Part shown: positions 23,634 to 32,391 of the stretch, in pieces
How the letters are laid out: each line of letters starts with the position of its first letter
How positions within the stretch are numbered: the first letter of the stretch is position 1
Source: JBBKWG01 sp037968835
GTDB lineage: Bacteria; Pseudomonadota; Alphaproteobacteria; Rhodobacterales; Rhodobacteraceae
Direction: 5' to 3'
Assembly: GCA_037968835.1 (NCBI GenBank)
Contig: JBBKWG010000203.1
Span: 1-46,335, forward strand
Length of the DNA stretch: 46,335 nt
Program-made: the position numbers and the translations under genes
The notes under the pieces: model-generated
The model's database searches: none
Told to the model about the DNA's origin: nothing
What the model saw: only the letters and a program-made list of their open reading frames with translations

Positions 23634-24653
23634 ATGAAGAAACTACTTGCTGGCACCGCACTTGCGGTCCTGTCGATGTCCGGTTCGGCCTTTGCCGCGG
23701 CGCACTCGACCACCGCTTGTCTTATCACCAAGACCGACACCAACCCGTTCTTCGTCAAGATGAAGGAAGGCGCTGAAGCCAAAGCAGCCGAGCTTGGCAT
23801 CGAACTGAAGTCATTCGCAGGCAAGGTCGATGGCGACCACGAGACCCAGGTTCAGGCAATTGAAACCTGCATCGCCGACGGCGCATCCGGTATCCTGCTG
23901 ACCGCTTCGGACACGTCGTCGATCGTTTCGGCCGTGACTCAAGCCCGCGATGCCGGCCTTCTGGTCATCGCGCTCGACACGCCGCTCGACCCAATCGACG
24001 CTGCCGATGCAACCTTCGCTACTGACAACTTCCTTGCCGGCCAACTGATCGGTGAGTGGGCCGCCGCCACGCTTGGCGACGAAGCCGCAAATGCAAAGAT
24101 CGCGATGCTCGATCTCGCCGTCAGCCAGCCATCGGTCGACGTTCTGCGCGATCAGGGCTTCCTGACCGGCTTTGGTATTGATGTCGGCGATCCGAACAAA
24201 TGGGGCGACGAGACGGATTCGCGCATCGTCGGCAACGACGTGACTGCGGGCAATGAAGAAGGTGGCCGCAAGGCGATGGAAAGCCTTCTGGCGAAAGATC
24301 CGGGCATCAACGTGGTCTACACGATCAACGAACCCGCCGCTGCCGGTGCCTATGAGGCGCTGAAATCCTTTGGCCGTGAAAACGACGTGCTGATCGTTTC
24401 GGTCGATGGCGGCTGCCCCGGCGTCCAGAACGTCGCCGACGGTGTCATTGGTGCCACCAGCCAGCAATATCCGCTGCTGATGGCTTCCAAAGGTATCGAA
24501 GCGATTGCCGAGTTCGCGAAATCGGGCAACAAGCCCGCACCGAGCGAAGGCAAAGAGTTCTTCGACACCGGTGTTGCGCTGGTGACCGACAAGCCAGTCG
24601 ACGGTGTGACCTCGATCTCGGTCGCCGAAGGCAACGATCTCTGCTGGGGCTAA
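23634..24653 (+). CDS. frcB: Sugar ABC transporter periplasmic binding protein (fructose/ribose type)
   Basis: A 339-residue exported protein with signal peptide (cleavage after AFA-A near 22) and the type 1 binding-protein fold: CLITKTDTNPFFVKMKEGAEA, GILLTASDTSSI, VIALDTPLDP and VSVDGGCPGV. This is the RbsB/FrcB class. GGGAGGGA precedes the ATG. It is the first gene of a frcBCAK-like operon. Fructose, mannose and ribose are substrates of the S. meliloti relative; the real ligand here cannot be read. Confidence 0.88.
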   Translation: MKKLLAGTALAVLSMSGSAFAAAHSTTACLITKTDTNPFFVKMKEGAEAKAAELGIELKSFAGKVDGDHETQVQAIETCIADGASGILLTASDTSSIVSAVTQARDAGLLVIALDTPLDPIDAADATFATDNFLAGQLIGEWAAATLGDEAANAKIAMLDLAVSQPSVDVLRDQGFLTGFGIDVGDPNKWGDETDSRIVGNDVTAGNEEGGRKAMESLLAKDPGINVVYTINEPAAAGAYEALKSFGRENDVLIVSVDGGCPGVQNVADGVIGATSQQYPLLMASKGIEAIAEFAKSGNKPAPSEGKEFFDTGVALVTDKPVDGVTSISVAEGNDLCWG

Positions 24654-24669
24654 GACCGGTCAGAAATTT

Positions 24670-24691
24670 GGAGGGCGCCCCGGTGCCCTCC
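24670..24691 (+). other. Hairpin between frcB and frcC
   Basis: GGAGGGCGC and GTGCCCTCC pair (one G-U) into a 9-bp stem with a 4-base loop just after the frcB stop, without a U-tract. Hairpins here usually protect the upstream part of the transcript so that the binding protein is made in excess over the permease. Confidence 0.6.
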
Positions 24692-24784
24692 ATACACCGA
24701 CCGCGACAAGTGCGTTCCGGTCTGCCATCATCCCAAACCATCTGACGGGTCCAACGGACGCCTTTCGGAAAGGGAGGATCAACC

Positions 24785-25858
24785 ATGTCCAGTCCAACGA
24801 CTAACACCGACAGTTACGAGAGCGCGATTTCCAAGGGCCCTCAGACCGTCGCCGAGTTCGAAGAGCGCAAGCGCGGTTTCGTCGGCAACTTCCAGCACCT
24901 CCTGCATGTCAATCCAGCTCTCGTGCCGCTCATCGTTCTTGTAGCCTCGGTTGTCATATTTGGCCTCCTTCTGGGATCGAAGTTCTTCTCTCCCTTTGCG
25001 TTGACGCTTATTCTTCAGCAGGTGCAGATCGTCGGTATCGTCGCCGCCGCGCAAAGCCTCGTCATCCTGACCGCAGGCATCGACCTCAGCGTCGGCGCGA
25101 TCATGGTGTTGTCGTCGGTCGTTATGGGTCAGTTCACATTCCGATACGGCATTCCCGCCCCGATCTCGATCATGGCCGGGCTGCTCGTCGGAACGCTGTG
25201 CGGCTATATCAACGGATTCCTCATCGCCAAACTGAAACTGCCGCCGTTCATCGTGACGCTCGGCATGTGGCAAATCGTGCTGGCGACGAACTTCCTTTAC
25301 TCGGCCAACGAAACCATCCGCTCTCAGGATATCGAGGCGAACGCGCCCCTGCTGCAGTTGTTCGGCGCCAAATTCAATATCGGCGGCGCGGTCTTCACGG
25401 TCGGCGTCGCGTTCATGCTGGCGCTCATATTCCTGCTGGCCTACGTGCTCAAGCACACGGCCTGGGGCCGCCACGTCTATGCCGTCGGCGACGATCCCGA
25501 AGCGGCCGAGCTTTCCGGCGTCAACGTCAAGGGCGTGCTGATTTCCGTCTATATGCTGTCGGGTCTCATCTGCGCTTTCGCAGGCTGGGCGCTGATCGGT
25601 CGGATCGGGTCGGTCTCGCCGACATCGGGACAACTGGCGAACATCGAAAGCATCACTGCTGTCGTGATCGGAGGCATCTCGCTCTTTGGCGGGCGCGGTT
25701 CGATCATGGGAACGCTGTTCGGAGCACTCATCGTTGGCGTGTTCACGCTCGGACTAAGGTTGCTTGGCGCCGATGCACAATGGACCTTCCTTCTCATCGG
25801 ACTTCTCATCATCGCCGCAGTCGCGGTCGATCAGTGGATCAGAAAGGTGTCAGCGTAA
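24785..25858 (+). CDS. frcC: Sugar ABC transporter permease
   Basis: The 357-residue membrane protein has about eight to ten helices and the BPD_transp_2 family marks: LVILTAGIDLSVGAIMVLSS, GTLCGYINGFLIAKLKLPPFIVTLG cut into two helices, and AVVIGGISLFGGRGS near the end. A soluble N-terminal lead of about 40 residues is present. GGGAGG precedes the ATG. The stop shares one base with the start of the next gene. Confidence 0.9.
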   Translation: MSSPTTNTDSYESAISKGPQTVAEFEERKRGFVGNFQHLLHVNPALVPLIVLVASVVIFGLLLGSKFFSPFALTLILQQVQIVGIVAAAQSLVILTAGIDLSVGAIMVLSSVVMGQFTFRYGIPAPISIMAGLLVGTLCGYINGFLIAKLKLPPFIVTLGMWQIVLATNFLYSANETIRSQDIEANAPLLQLFGAKFNIGGAVFTVGVAFMLALIFLLAYVLKHTAWGRHVYAVGDDPEAAELSGVNVKGVLISVYMLSGLICAFAGWALIGRIGSVSPTSGQLANIESITAVVIGGISLFGGRGSIMGTLFGALIVGVFTLGLRLLGADAQWTFLLIGLLIIAAVAVDQWIRKVSA

Positions 25859-26634
25859 TGGAACCCATTCTTTCAGGACGGAACCTGGTCAAGCGCTACG
25901 GCAGAGTGACCGCCCTCGACCATTGCGACTTCGAACTCATGCCAGGCGAAATCCTGGCCGTCATCGGCGACAACGGCGCAGGCAAGACCACGCTCATCAA
26001 GGCGGTGTCGGGGGCGGTGATCCCCGACGAGGGCGAGGTCCATCTGGACGGCAAAGTGGTAAACTTCAACTCGCCCATAGACGCCCGCGCAGCCGGTATT
26101 GAAACGGTGTATCAGACCCTCGCCATGTCGCCCGCGCTTTCGATTGCGGACAATATGTTCATGGGTCGCGAGATCCGGCGCCCCGGCTTTCGTGGCAAAT
26201 GGATGCGTCAGCTTGACCGGCCCGCGATGGAGAAATTCGCCCGCGACAAGCTGACCGAACTCGGTCTGATGACTATCCAGAACATCAACCAGGCGGTGGA
26301 AACCCTTTCCGGCGGTCAGCGTCAGGGCGTCGCGGTGGCGCGGGCAGCGGCTTTCGGCTCCAAGGTCATCATCCTCGACGAACCGACGGCAGCGCTCGGC
26401 GTCAAGGAATCGCGCAAGGTGCTGGAACTCATTCTGGACGTCAGATCGCGCGGCATTCCGATCATCCTGATCAGTCACAACATGCCGCACGTCTTTGAAG
26501 TCGCCGACCGCATCCATGTCCACCGGCTTGGCAAGCGCCTGTGCGTGATCAAGCCGAGCGACTACACGATGTCCGACGCGGTTGCCTTCATGACCGGCGC
26601 CAAGGAAGCCCCCGAGGAAGTCGCCGCGGCATGA
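25858..26634 (+). CDS. frcA: Sugar ABC transporter ATPase
   Basis: The 258-residue protein is a single ATPase domain: Walker A GDNGAGKTT (37-45), signature LSGGQRQGV, Walker B VIILDEPTAALG and His in ILISHNM. It is half the length of RbsA-type double ATPases and thus works as a homodimer, as in the FrcA subgroup. It overlaps the permease gene by one base and the kinase gene by four (ATGA). Confidence 0.92.
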   Translation: MEPILSGRNLVKRYGRVTALDHCDFELMPGEILAVIGDNGAGKTTLIKAVSGAVIPDEGEVHLDGKVVNFNSPIDARAAGIETVYQTLAMSPALSIADNMFMGREIRRPGFRGKWMRQLDRPAMEKFARDKLTELGLMTIQNINQAVETLSGGQRQGVAVARAAAFGSKVIILDEPTAALGVKESRKVLELILDVRSRGIPIILISHNMPHVFEVADRIHVHRLGKRLCVIKPSDYTMSDAVAFMTGAKEAPEEVAAA

Positions 26635-27272
26635 CATCCGAATTAGACGGCCCGCGTCGATTGGCGCGGGCGGTCGCAGACCAGATACCGGAAAAAAATG
26701 ACGCGCCGGGACGCCAACTCATCGCGATCGCCGGTCCCCCCGCATCCGGAAAATCGACCGTTGCCGCCCTGCTGGCCGAAGACCTGAAACGACGCGGCCG
26801 CAATGCCGGACTGGCCGCAATGGACGGCTTCCATCTCGACAATTCAATCCTGAAACACCGCGGCCTTCTGCGCCGAAAAGGCGCGCCGGAAACATTCGAC
26901 GTCGAAGGATTCATCAACGCAATCAACCGGTTGTCTGGGGGCGGGGACGTCATCATTCCGACCTTCGATCGCGCGCTCGACAAGGCAATCGCCGGCAGCG
27001 CCTTTATCGCGGCAGATCAGGACATCGTGGTGGTGGAGGGGAATTACCTTGCCTTCGACGAACCTCGATGGCGCGATCTCGCGGCTTACTGGAGCTTCTC
27101 CGCTTTCCTGTCGGTAGCCGAGGAAACGCTCGAATCACGTCTGACCGCCCGATGGATCGCACACGGACTTCCCCGCGATCAGGCCCACCAGCGCGCCATG
27201 GAAAACGACATTCCCAACGCCCGCCGCATCATGCGCGCCCGCCTTCCAGTCGATCTCGTCCTCGACGAATGA
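26631..27272 (+). CDS. frcK: P-loop kinase of the uridine kinase/fructokinase-like group
   Basis: The 213-residue cytosolic protein has Walker A GPPASGKST (35-43), MDGFHLDN, a lid-like segment LRRKGAPETFDVEGF and VVVEGNYLAFD, which place it with phosphoribulokinase/uridine-kinase type enzymes. It is the last gene of the operon, in the place of frcK of S. meliloti, whose product is thought to phosphorylate the incoming sugar or a derivative. The start codon overlaps the ATPase stop. Substrate not determined. Confidence 0.85.
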   Translation: MTSELDGPRRLARAVADQIPEKNDAPGRQLIAIAGPPASGKSTVAALLAEDLKRRGRNAGLAAMDGFHLDNSILKHRGLLRRKGAPETFDVEGFINAINRLSGGGDVIIPTFDRALDKAIAGSAFIAADQDIVVVEGNYLAFDEPRWRDLAAYWSFSAFLSVAEETLESRLTARWIAHGLPRDQAHQRAMENDIPNARRIMRARLPVDLVLDE

Positions 27273-27285
27273 GCCGCAAAGACTG

Positions 27286-27846
27286 CTAGAGCGTCACACC
27301 TTCTACGCTGTGTTCCAGCCGCATCAAAGCGTCCGCCAGACCCTCGCGATTGGGGTTCAGCCGCTCGACCTCGCGCCACGCGGCAAGCGCGTCGGCGGAC
27401 ATTCCAAGTTCTTCAAGGATCAGCGCCAGACCACTCAGCGCCCCGAAATGACGCGGGTTCATCGCCAGCGCGCGCCGGATATCTTCCATCGCCATTCCAT
27501 ACTGACCCTGCTGGTAAAAAGCAGTCGCGCGCGCATTGTAACCTTCGGCGAACTCGGGCGCATGATCTATCAAGGCCGTGAAATGCTCGACCGCCGTGAC
27601 GCTGTCGCCCTCGGCCAGTGCCTCGCGTCCGCGTTCCAGAAGCAAATCCATCGATTCCGATCCCGACTTCGACCAGATGTCGTATATGCGCCCCTCGATC
27701 TGGGCGGCGGTGGCGGAATCGGCATTCAGCAACCCCTCGAACAACGCCTCGAGTTCGTCCTCGCTCGCGAAAGCAGCCGTCAGCAAAAGCAGACTTGCGC
27801 TTGCTGCCGCAACGGCACATTTGAGATATGACAGTATCCGACCCAT
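27286..27846 (-). CDS. Exported TPR-repeat protein
   Basis: The 186-residue protein has a signal peptide (MGRILSYLKCAVAAASASLL, cleavage after AFA) and about three tetratricopeptide repeats (ALAEGDSVTAVEHFTALIDHAPEF, GYNARATAFYQQGQYGMAME, ALSGLALILEELGMSADALA). Such repeats mediate protein contacts in the periplasm. The start at 27846 was chosen since it begins the signal peptide. It is convergent with frcK, 14 bp apart. No specific partner is evident. Confidence 0.82.
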   Translation of the reverse strand: MGRILSYLKCAVAAASASLLLLTAAFASEDELEALFEGLLNADSATAAQIEGRIYDIWSKSGSESMDLLLERGREALAEGDSVTAVEHFTALIDHAPEFAEGYNARATAFYQQGQYGMAMEDIRRALAMNPRHFGALSGLALILEELGMSADALAAWREVERLNPNREGLADALMRLEHSVEGVTL

Positions 27847-27920
27847 AACGATCCCAAGACTAGCGCAATTCGGGGCGAATGCGAGCCCTCTGGCAATCAC
27901 GAACTTACGAGGAGAACGAC

Positions 27921-28211
27921 ATGAGCGACGTAATCGGTCAGGCAGTGGAAACGCTGAACGCCAAATTGGAGAACAGCGGATTCGAAGGCACCGCCAAGTT
28001 CGTCATCGAGGAGGAAGGCGCGATCATGCTCGACGGCAATGGCGCCCGTGCGGGCGACGACGACGCCGATGTCACCATGACGGCGGACACCGAAACCTTC
28101 CGCTCGATCCTCGACGGATCGCTGAACCCGACGTCCGCGTTCATGTCGGGCCAACTCAAGATCGACGGCGATATGGGTGCGGCAATGCGATTGGGTGCCG
28201 TTCTTTCGTGA
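27921..28211 (+). CDS. SCP2 sterol-carrier-like domain protein
   Basis: The 96-residue protein is one SCP2 domain: EGTAKFVIEEEGAIMLDGNG, DADVTMTADTETFRSILDG, NPTSAFMSGQLKIDGDMGAAMRLG. These bind lipids or acyl-CoA. AGGAG precedes the ATG. The stop overlaps the GTG start of the next gene by four bases, so it is coupled to the lipase-like hydrolase, which suggests a shared lipid role. Confidence 0.88.
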   Translation: MSDVIGQAVETLNAKLENSGFEGTAKFVIEEEGAIMLDGNGARAGDDDADVTMTADTETFRSILDGSLNPTSAFMSGQLKIDGDMGAAMRLGAVLS

Positions 28212-29176
28212 CCCGGACACCCGGCGCGCCGGCACCGTTTTACCAGACACTTTCCGAAGGCCCGGCGTCCGGCCATGCGGTCTGGCGAAAGACCGACGAC
28301 GGGGTCCTGATCCGCGTCGGTTTCTGGCCGCTTGACGGTGCCGCCGGGACAATCTTCGTCTTCAACGGGCGCACCGAATACATCGAGAAATACGGTCGCC
28401 TCGCAACCGATCTGACCGACGCCGGTTATGCAATCGCGACGCTTGACTGGCGCGGGCAGGGCCTCTCAGACAGGCTAACCGTTGATCCGCGCCTCGGCCA
28501 TGTCGAACATTTCCTGGATTACCAGAAAGACGTGGCCGAGGTTCTTGAAGCCGCCCGCGAAGCCGGAATGCCCGAACCCTATTATCTGATCGCGCATTCG
28601 ATGGGCGGCACCATCGGGCTCAGGGCCATTCTCGATGGACTGCCGGTCAGGCGCGCGGTTTTTTCCGCCCCGATGTGGGGCATCTACTTCACGCCGGCGC
28701 TGCGTCCACTGGCCAATATCCTGCCGAAAGTGGTCAGTCGATTGGAACTCAGCCTGAAATATGCACCGGGAACCGGACCCGAAGCGTTTCCGCTGAAGAC
28801 GGCGTTTGATGAAAATATGCTGACCACCGACCCCGATCACTACGAGTATTTCCGCCGACAGGCCACGGCCCACGAGGAATTTGCCGAAGGTGGCCCATCA
28901 CTCCACTGGCTCGCTGAATCGCTGACCGAAATGCTGGAACTCGCCCGCTGTCCGCGCCCGCGATTGCCGGTCAAGACCTACCTCGGCACGCGCGAGGAAA
29001 TCGTCGATTCCGCCGCGATCCGGAAGTTGCACGACGACTGGCCCTCGGCAGAACTGATTATCGTCGACGGTGCCAAGCACGAAGTCATCATGGAGCGGCC
29101 CGAGCTTCGCGCAATATTCCTGGACGGAACGTGCCGCTTCTTCGATGCCGACCGGGCGACGGAGTCCGAAAACTAG
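28208..29176 (+). CDS. Alpha/beta hydrolase, lysophospholipase L2 (PldB)-like
   Basis: The 322-residue enzyme (GTG start, GTGA overlap with the SCP2 gene) has the oxyanion region FVFNGRTEYIEKYG, the mobile TLDWRGQGLSD, the nucleophile Ser131 in AHSMGG, and late Asp and His (EEIVD, GAKHEVIMER). It would cleave lysophospholipids or monoacylglycerols. No signal peptide, so it acts in the cytosol or at the membrane. Its last four bases overlap the next gene tail to tail. Confidence 0.87.
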   Translation: MTRTPGAPAPFYQTLSEGPASGHAVWRKTDDGVLIRVGFWPLDGAAGTIFVFNGRTEYIEKYGRLATDLTDAGYAIATLDWRGQGLSDRLTVDPRLGHVEHFLDYQKDVAEVLEAAREAGMPEPYYLIAHSMGGTIGLRAILDGLPVRRAVFSAPMWGIYFTPALRPLANILPKVVSRLELSLKYAPGTGPEAFPLKTAFDENMLTTDPDHYEYFRRQATAHEEFAEGGPSLHWLAESLTEMLELARCPRPRLPVKTYLGTREEIVDSAAIRKLHDDWPSAELIIVDGAKHEVIMERPELRAIFLDGTCRFFDADRATESEN

Positions 29177-29898
29177 ATTTCGACCTCGAGGAACGCGTCG
29201 CGCAGCGCTTTCGACCAGGCATGGCTCATCTTGAGGAACGTCGGATCCTGATCCTCGATCCGCCGCGCACTCGCGATTTCCATCCGACCCCGTTCGATCA
29301 CCACCATGTCCAGCGGCATTCCGACGCTCAGGTTCGATCTCAATGTCGAATCCATGCTCAGCAGGACAGCTTTCTCGGCGTCCTTCAGACTGGTTTCCGG
29401 CGTCACGACCCGGTCGAGAATCGGCTTGCCGTATTTATGCTCGCCGATCTGAAGATAAGGTGTATCCGTCGTCGCTTCGATGAAATTACCCTCGGGATAG
29501 ATCAGAAACATCCGGATATCGCCGCCTTCGCGCTGCCCGGCAACGATCATCGACGCCGATGCGCTGGAAGCGTTGTCGCCCATCCGGCCCGCGATGTCCC
29601 GGCTGACGTCCGCAAGGGCTTTGCCAACGATTCGAGCGACTTGCAGCATCGTCGGCGCCATCAGGATCGACGTCTGAGGCGTTGCTTCGATCTCGTGTAT
29701 GGCCTCGTCAAGCCGGGCCAGCGTCGTTTGCGTGACCGAAAGACTTCCCGCCGTCATGATCGCGATGACACGCTCTCCGGGATTAACGAACGTGAACATC
29801 TTCCGATAAATCGAGATATTGTCCAGTCCGGCATTCGTGCGCGTATCGCTCAGACAGACCATGCCGTCATTCAGAAGCAGGCCAACACAATAGGTCAT
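29173..29898 (-). CDS. Anbu-type proteasome-like peptidase
   Basis: The 241-residue protein begins MTYCVGLLLNDGMVCLSDTR, with TNAGLDNISIYRKMF after it, and continues with MTAGSLSVTQTTLARL, which is the pattern of Anbu, the bacterial relative of proteasome beta subunits. Anbu normally assembles into open rings; the usual neighbours (ATP-grasp, alpha-E and transglutaminase genes) are not here. Substrates are unknown. It ends tail to tail with the lipase-like gene, sharing CTAG. Confidence 0.88.
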   Translation of the reverse strand: MTYCVGLLLNDGMVCLSDTRTNAGLDNISIYRKMFTFVNPGERVIAIMTAGSLSVTQTTLARLDEAIHEIEATPQTSILMAPTMLQVARIVGKALADVSRDIAGRMGDNASSASASMIVAGQREGGDIRMFLIYPEGNFIEATTDTPYLQIGEHKYGKPILDRVVTPETSLKDAEKAVLLSMDSTLRSNLSVGMPLDMVVIERGRMEIASARRIEDQDPTFLKMSHAWSKALRDAFLEVEI

Positions 29899-30042
29899 GT
29901 GATTTCATTCGCTTTTTAAGGTTCTCGGGCAAGCTATGGCTTTGAGAGTCTCGTTACAAGGCGCGTCGGGAATGGGAAGAAATGGTGCGGAAAGGGGCCC
30001 GCAACAACAGTAAAAATCGCAAGACACTCTCCAAAATTAAAT

Positions 30043-30072
30043 GGGGCGCGTTCCCCCCACGGAACGCGCCCC
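30043..30072 (-). terminator. Rho-independent terminator (minus strand)
   Basis: GGGGCGCGTTCC and GGAACGCGCCCC form a perfect 12-bp stem with a 6-base loop. On the minus strand it is followed by ATTTAATTTT. It lies 77 bp after the stop of the small gene at 30149, and supports the view that something is transcribed there. Confidence 0.7.
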
Positions 30073-30148
30073 AGCCCCACCCAGTCCGGCGCGTCGGATC
30101 CTGGAGAACCGCGACACGCGCCGAGGGCGTTTCTGAATAAAATGCGAG

Positions 30149-30340
30149 TTAGAAAATATCGCTCGGACATGCGAACGCCGGCATCGTCCAGACCTCACCT
30201 CTACGCCGGGCAAGGGCATAGCGCTTCGGTCTGGAATAACGCCGAGCAGCAGGATTGCGCGATTTAGGAGAGGTCTTCGTCAGGCCGGAGAAATCAGCCA
30301 TCTGGCGATCTAGGGGGACAGTATTCAGGGACGAAACCAT
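30149..30340 (-). CDS. Possible small basic protein (63 residues)
   Basis: The frame starts at tandem ATG codons (30343 and 30340), with AGGTG about six to nine bases upstream, and ends with TAA. The product is very basic in its middle (NPAARRYSRPKRYALARRRGE) and ends in PAFACPSDIF; it has no signal peptide or helix suited to a membrane. The gap is otherwise unexplained and a strong terminator follows 77 bp later. I recognise no family, so this is a likely but unproven small gene. Confidence 0.45.
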   Translation of the reverse strand: MVSSLNTVPLDRQMADFSGLTKTSPKSRNPAARRYSRPKRYALARRRGEVWTMPAFACPSDIF

Positions 30341-30515
30341 CATCTAAAGCACCTTCATTTACTCGTTACACTTACACGAACTCGCGGAACACACATGCGA
30401 CTTCGAGACCCTGATACGTCAGGATTGTGGCAGAAATAGGGCGTCGATCGGCAATCAAGGCGAACCCGCCATATTTTTTTTGCGGGGCGAGCAAACCAGC
30501 CGCCCTGCGCAATTC

Positions 30516-32087
30516 TCAGCCGGCATCCTTGTAGCTGACCGACTTCACGTCCGCGTCCGGATCGGACTTTTCGCGGCGCACCAGCAGACGGTTCAGCGCG
30601 TTGACATAAGCCTTGGCGCTGGCAACAACCGTATCGGTGTCCGCCGATTGACCTGTCGAGATCCGTCCGTCCTCCTCAAGCCTGACGCTGACCGTCGCCT
30701 GCGCGTCGGTCCCTTCGGTCACCGCGTGAACCTGATACAGTTCAAGGTTCGCATCGTTCGGGAAAAGCGCCTTTACCGCCTTGAACGTCGCATCGACCGG
30801 TCCGTCGCCCTGCGCGGTCGTGCGATGTTCGATGCCGTCGATGGACAACACCAGATCCGCCGATTGCGGCGCTTCGGTCCCGCAGATAACCCGCAGAAAT
30901 TTCACCTGGATGCGGTCGTGCGCCTCGCCCGAGGCCTGGTCGCGCATCAGCGCCAGAAGGTCGTCGTCGTAAACCTCCTTCTTGCGGTCGGCCAGCGCCT
31001 TGAAGCGAACGAAGACATCGTTCAACTGGTTGTCCGCCAACTCGAAGCCATGCTCCTTCAGCTTGGAACGCAGCGCCGCGCGACCCGAATGCTTGCCCAT
31101 CACGATATTGGTGGCCGCAAGTCCGACGTCCTCGGGGCGCATGATCTCGAAGGTCTCGGAGTTCTTCAGCATCCCGTCCTGATGGATGCCGGATTCGTGG
31201 GCGAACGCGTTCTTGCCGACGATGGCCTTGTTGTATTGAACCGGAAATCCCGACACCGTGGCGACCCGCCGCGATATGTTCATCAACCTGGTGGTGTCGA
31301 TCCCGGTCGTGAACGGCATGATGTCGTGGCGCACTTTCATCGCCATCACCACCTCTTCCATCGCCGTGTTACCGGCGCGCTCTCCCAGACCGTTGATCGT
31401 GCACTCGATCTGGCGCGCACCGCCCTCGACGGCGGCCAGACTGTTCGCCGTCGCCATGCCAAGATCGTTGTGGCAATGGGTGGCGAATATCACCTCGTCC
31501 GCGCCCGGCACCTCGGCGATCAGACGGCGGATCAGGTCGGCGCTTTCGACAGGGGCGGTATAGCCAACGGTGTCGGGGATATTGATCGTCGTCGCACCAG
31601 CCTTGATCGCGATCTCGACGGTGCGGCACAGATAATCCCACTCCGTCCGCGTCGCGTCCATCGGCGACCACTGGACGTTGTCGCAAAGATTGCGGGCGTG
31701 GGTGACGGTGTCGTGAATCCGCTCGGCCATCTCATCGCGGTCAAGGTTCGGGATCGCGCGGTGCAGCGGCGAGGTGCCGATAAAGGTATGGATGCGCGGC
31801 CGCTTGGCGTGCTTCACTGCCTCCCAGCAGCGGTCGATGTCCTTGTAGTTGGCGCGCGCGAGGCCGCAGATCACCGACGTTTTCGCCAGCTTTGCAATAT
31901 CGCGGACGGCCTCGAAATCACCCTCCGAGGCGATCGGGAAACCGGCTTCGATAATGTCGACGCCCATCTCGTCCAGAAGGCTTGCGATCTCTACCTTCTC
32001 GTCGTGGCTCATGGTCGCGCCCGGGGATTGCTCGCCATCGCGCAAGGTCGTGTCGAAAATCAACACGCGGTTCTTGTCTTGGGTCAT
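30516..32087 (-). CDS. leuA: 2-isopropylmalate synthase
   Basis: The 523-residue enzyme joins acetyl-CoA and 2-oxoisovalerate in the first committed step of leucine synthesis. Marks are FDTTLRDGEQSPGATM, the metal-binding HCHNDLGMATANS, GLGERAGNTAMEE, ESGIHQDGMLKN, and a C-terminal regulatory domain (about 390-510) that binds leucine for feedback inhibition. Length is normal for the family. A leader peptide and RNA stem-loop lie upstream. A GC stem after the stop is followed by A residues on this strand, so no clear terminator is seen. Confidence 0.97.
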   Translation of the reverse strand: MTQDKNRVLIFDTTLRDGEQSPGATMSHDEKVEIASLLDEMGVDIIEAGFPIASEGDFEAVRDIAKLAKTSVICGLARANYKDIDRCWEAVKHAKRPRIHTFIGTSPLHRAIPNLDRDEMAERIHDTVTHARNLCDNVQWSPMDATRTEWDYLCRTVEIAIKAGATTINIPDTVGYTAPVESADLIRRLIAEVPGADEVIFATHCHNDLGMATANSLAAVEGGARQIECTINGLGERAGNTAMEEVVMAMKVRHDIMPFTTGIDTTRLMNISRRVATVSGFPVQYNKAIVGKNAFAHESGIHQDGMLKNSETFEIMRPEDVGLAATNIVMGKHSGRAALRSKLKEHGFELADNQLNDVFVRFKALADRKKEVYDDDLLALMRDQASGEAHDRIQVKFLRVICGTEAPQSADLVLSIDGIEHRTTAQGDGPVDATFKAVKALFPNDANLELYQVHAVTEGTDAQATVSVRLEEDGRISTGQSADTDTVVASAKAYVNALNRLLVRREKSDPDADVKSVSYKDAG

Positions 32088-32130
32088 TTTCGGATCTCTC
32101 TTTTCCTTAGCGTTGCCTGGCGCTGGTCCT

Positions 32131-32166
32131 CCTCTGAGCGGTCGCGCCGAAAGGCACGCTCAGAGG
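32131..32166 (-). promoter_or_regulatory. leuA leader RNA hairpin (attenuator-like)
   Basis: CCTCTGAGCG and its complement form a perfect 10-bp stem that includes the stop codon of the leader peptide; the loop adds a GCC/GGC inner pair. There is no U-tract after it. An outer 8-bp pair, TCCTTAGC in the leucine codons (32169-32176) with GCTAAGGA (32104-32111), encloses it and lies near the leuA ribosome-binding region, so translation rather than termination may be controlled. Confidence 0.6.
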
Positions 32167-32249
32167 CGGCTAAGGAGTAGGATGAGGCCAGCGCGCGCCG
32201 GGGCACGCAGCTTGCGATGATCGCTGAGGATATCGTAGGTCTGGCTCAT
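32160..32249 (-). CDS. leuA leader peptide (29 residues, leucine-rich)
   Basis: The short frame ends GLILLLSRL, with four leucines in six codons plus two more Leu earlier, as in amino-acid biosynthetic attenuators. It begins MSQTYDILSDHRKL. There is no Shine-Dalgarno sequence; the ATG lies at the predicted transcription start, eight bases after the -10 element, so it is probably translated as a leaderless message. It senses charged leucyl-tRNA by ribosome stalling and sets the fold of the following RNA. It is probably not a working protein itself. Confidence 0.85.
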   Translation of the reverse strand: MSQTYDILSDHRKLRAPARAGLILLLSRL

Positions 32250-32257
32250 GGAGCGAG

Positions 32258-32286
32258 ACGATAGGAGGTGACGGGCGGCTTGTAAA
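32258..32286 (-). promoter_or_regulatory. Sigma-70 promoter of the leuA leader
   Basis: On the minus strand TTTACA (32286-32281) and TATCGT (32263-32258) are separated by exactly 17 bp. The predicted start falls on or one base before the leader ATG at 32249. Confidence 0.7.
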
Positions 32287-32391
32287 GTCTCCGCGTCTTC
32301 ACCTGTCGGCCCGGATGTCCGGAACGGAACATCGGGCTAACCGCATGAAAGGGATGCACATTCAGGCCAAGCTCAAGCGAACCGCGATGAC

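Noticed and set aside
30475..30520. GC stem with T-run as a leuA terminator
   Set aside because: The T-run lies before the stem on the plus strand, so on the minus strand the stem is followed by A residues, not U.
30480..32180. Plus-strand frame opposite leuA
   Set aside because: leuA on the minus strand has all catalytic motifs; the opposite frame has none.
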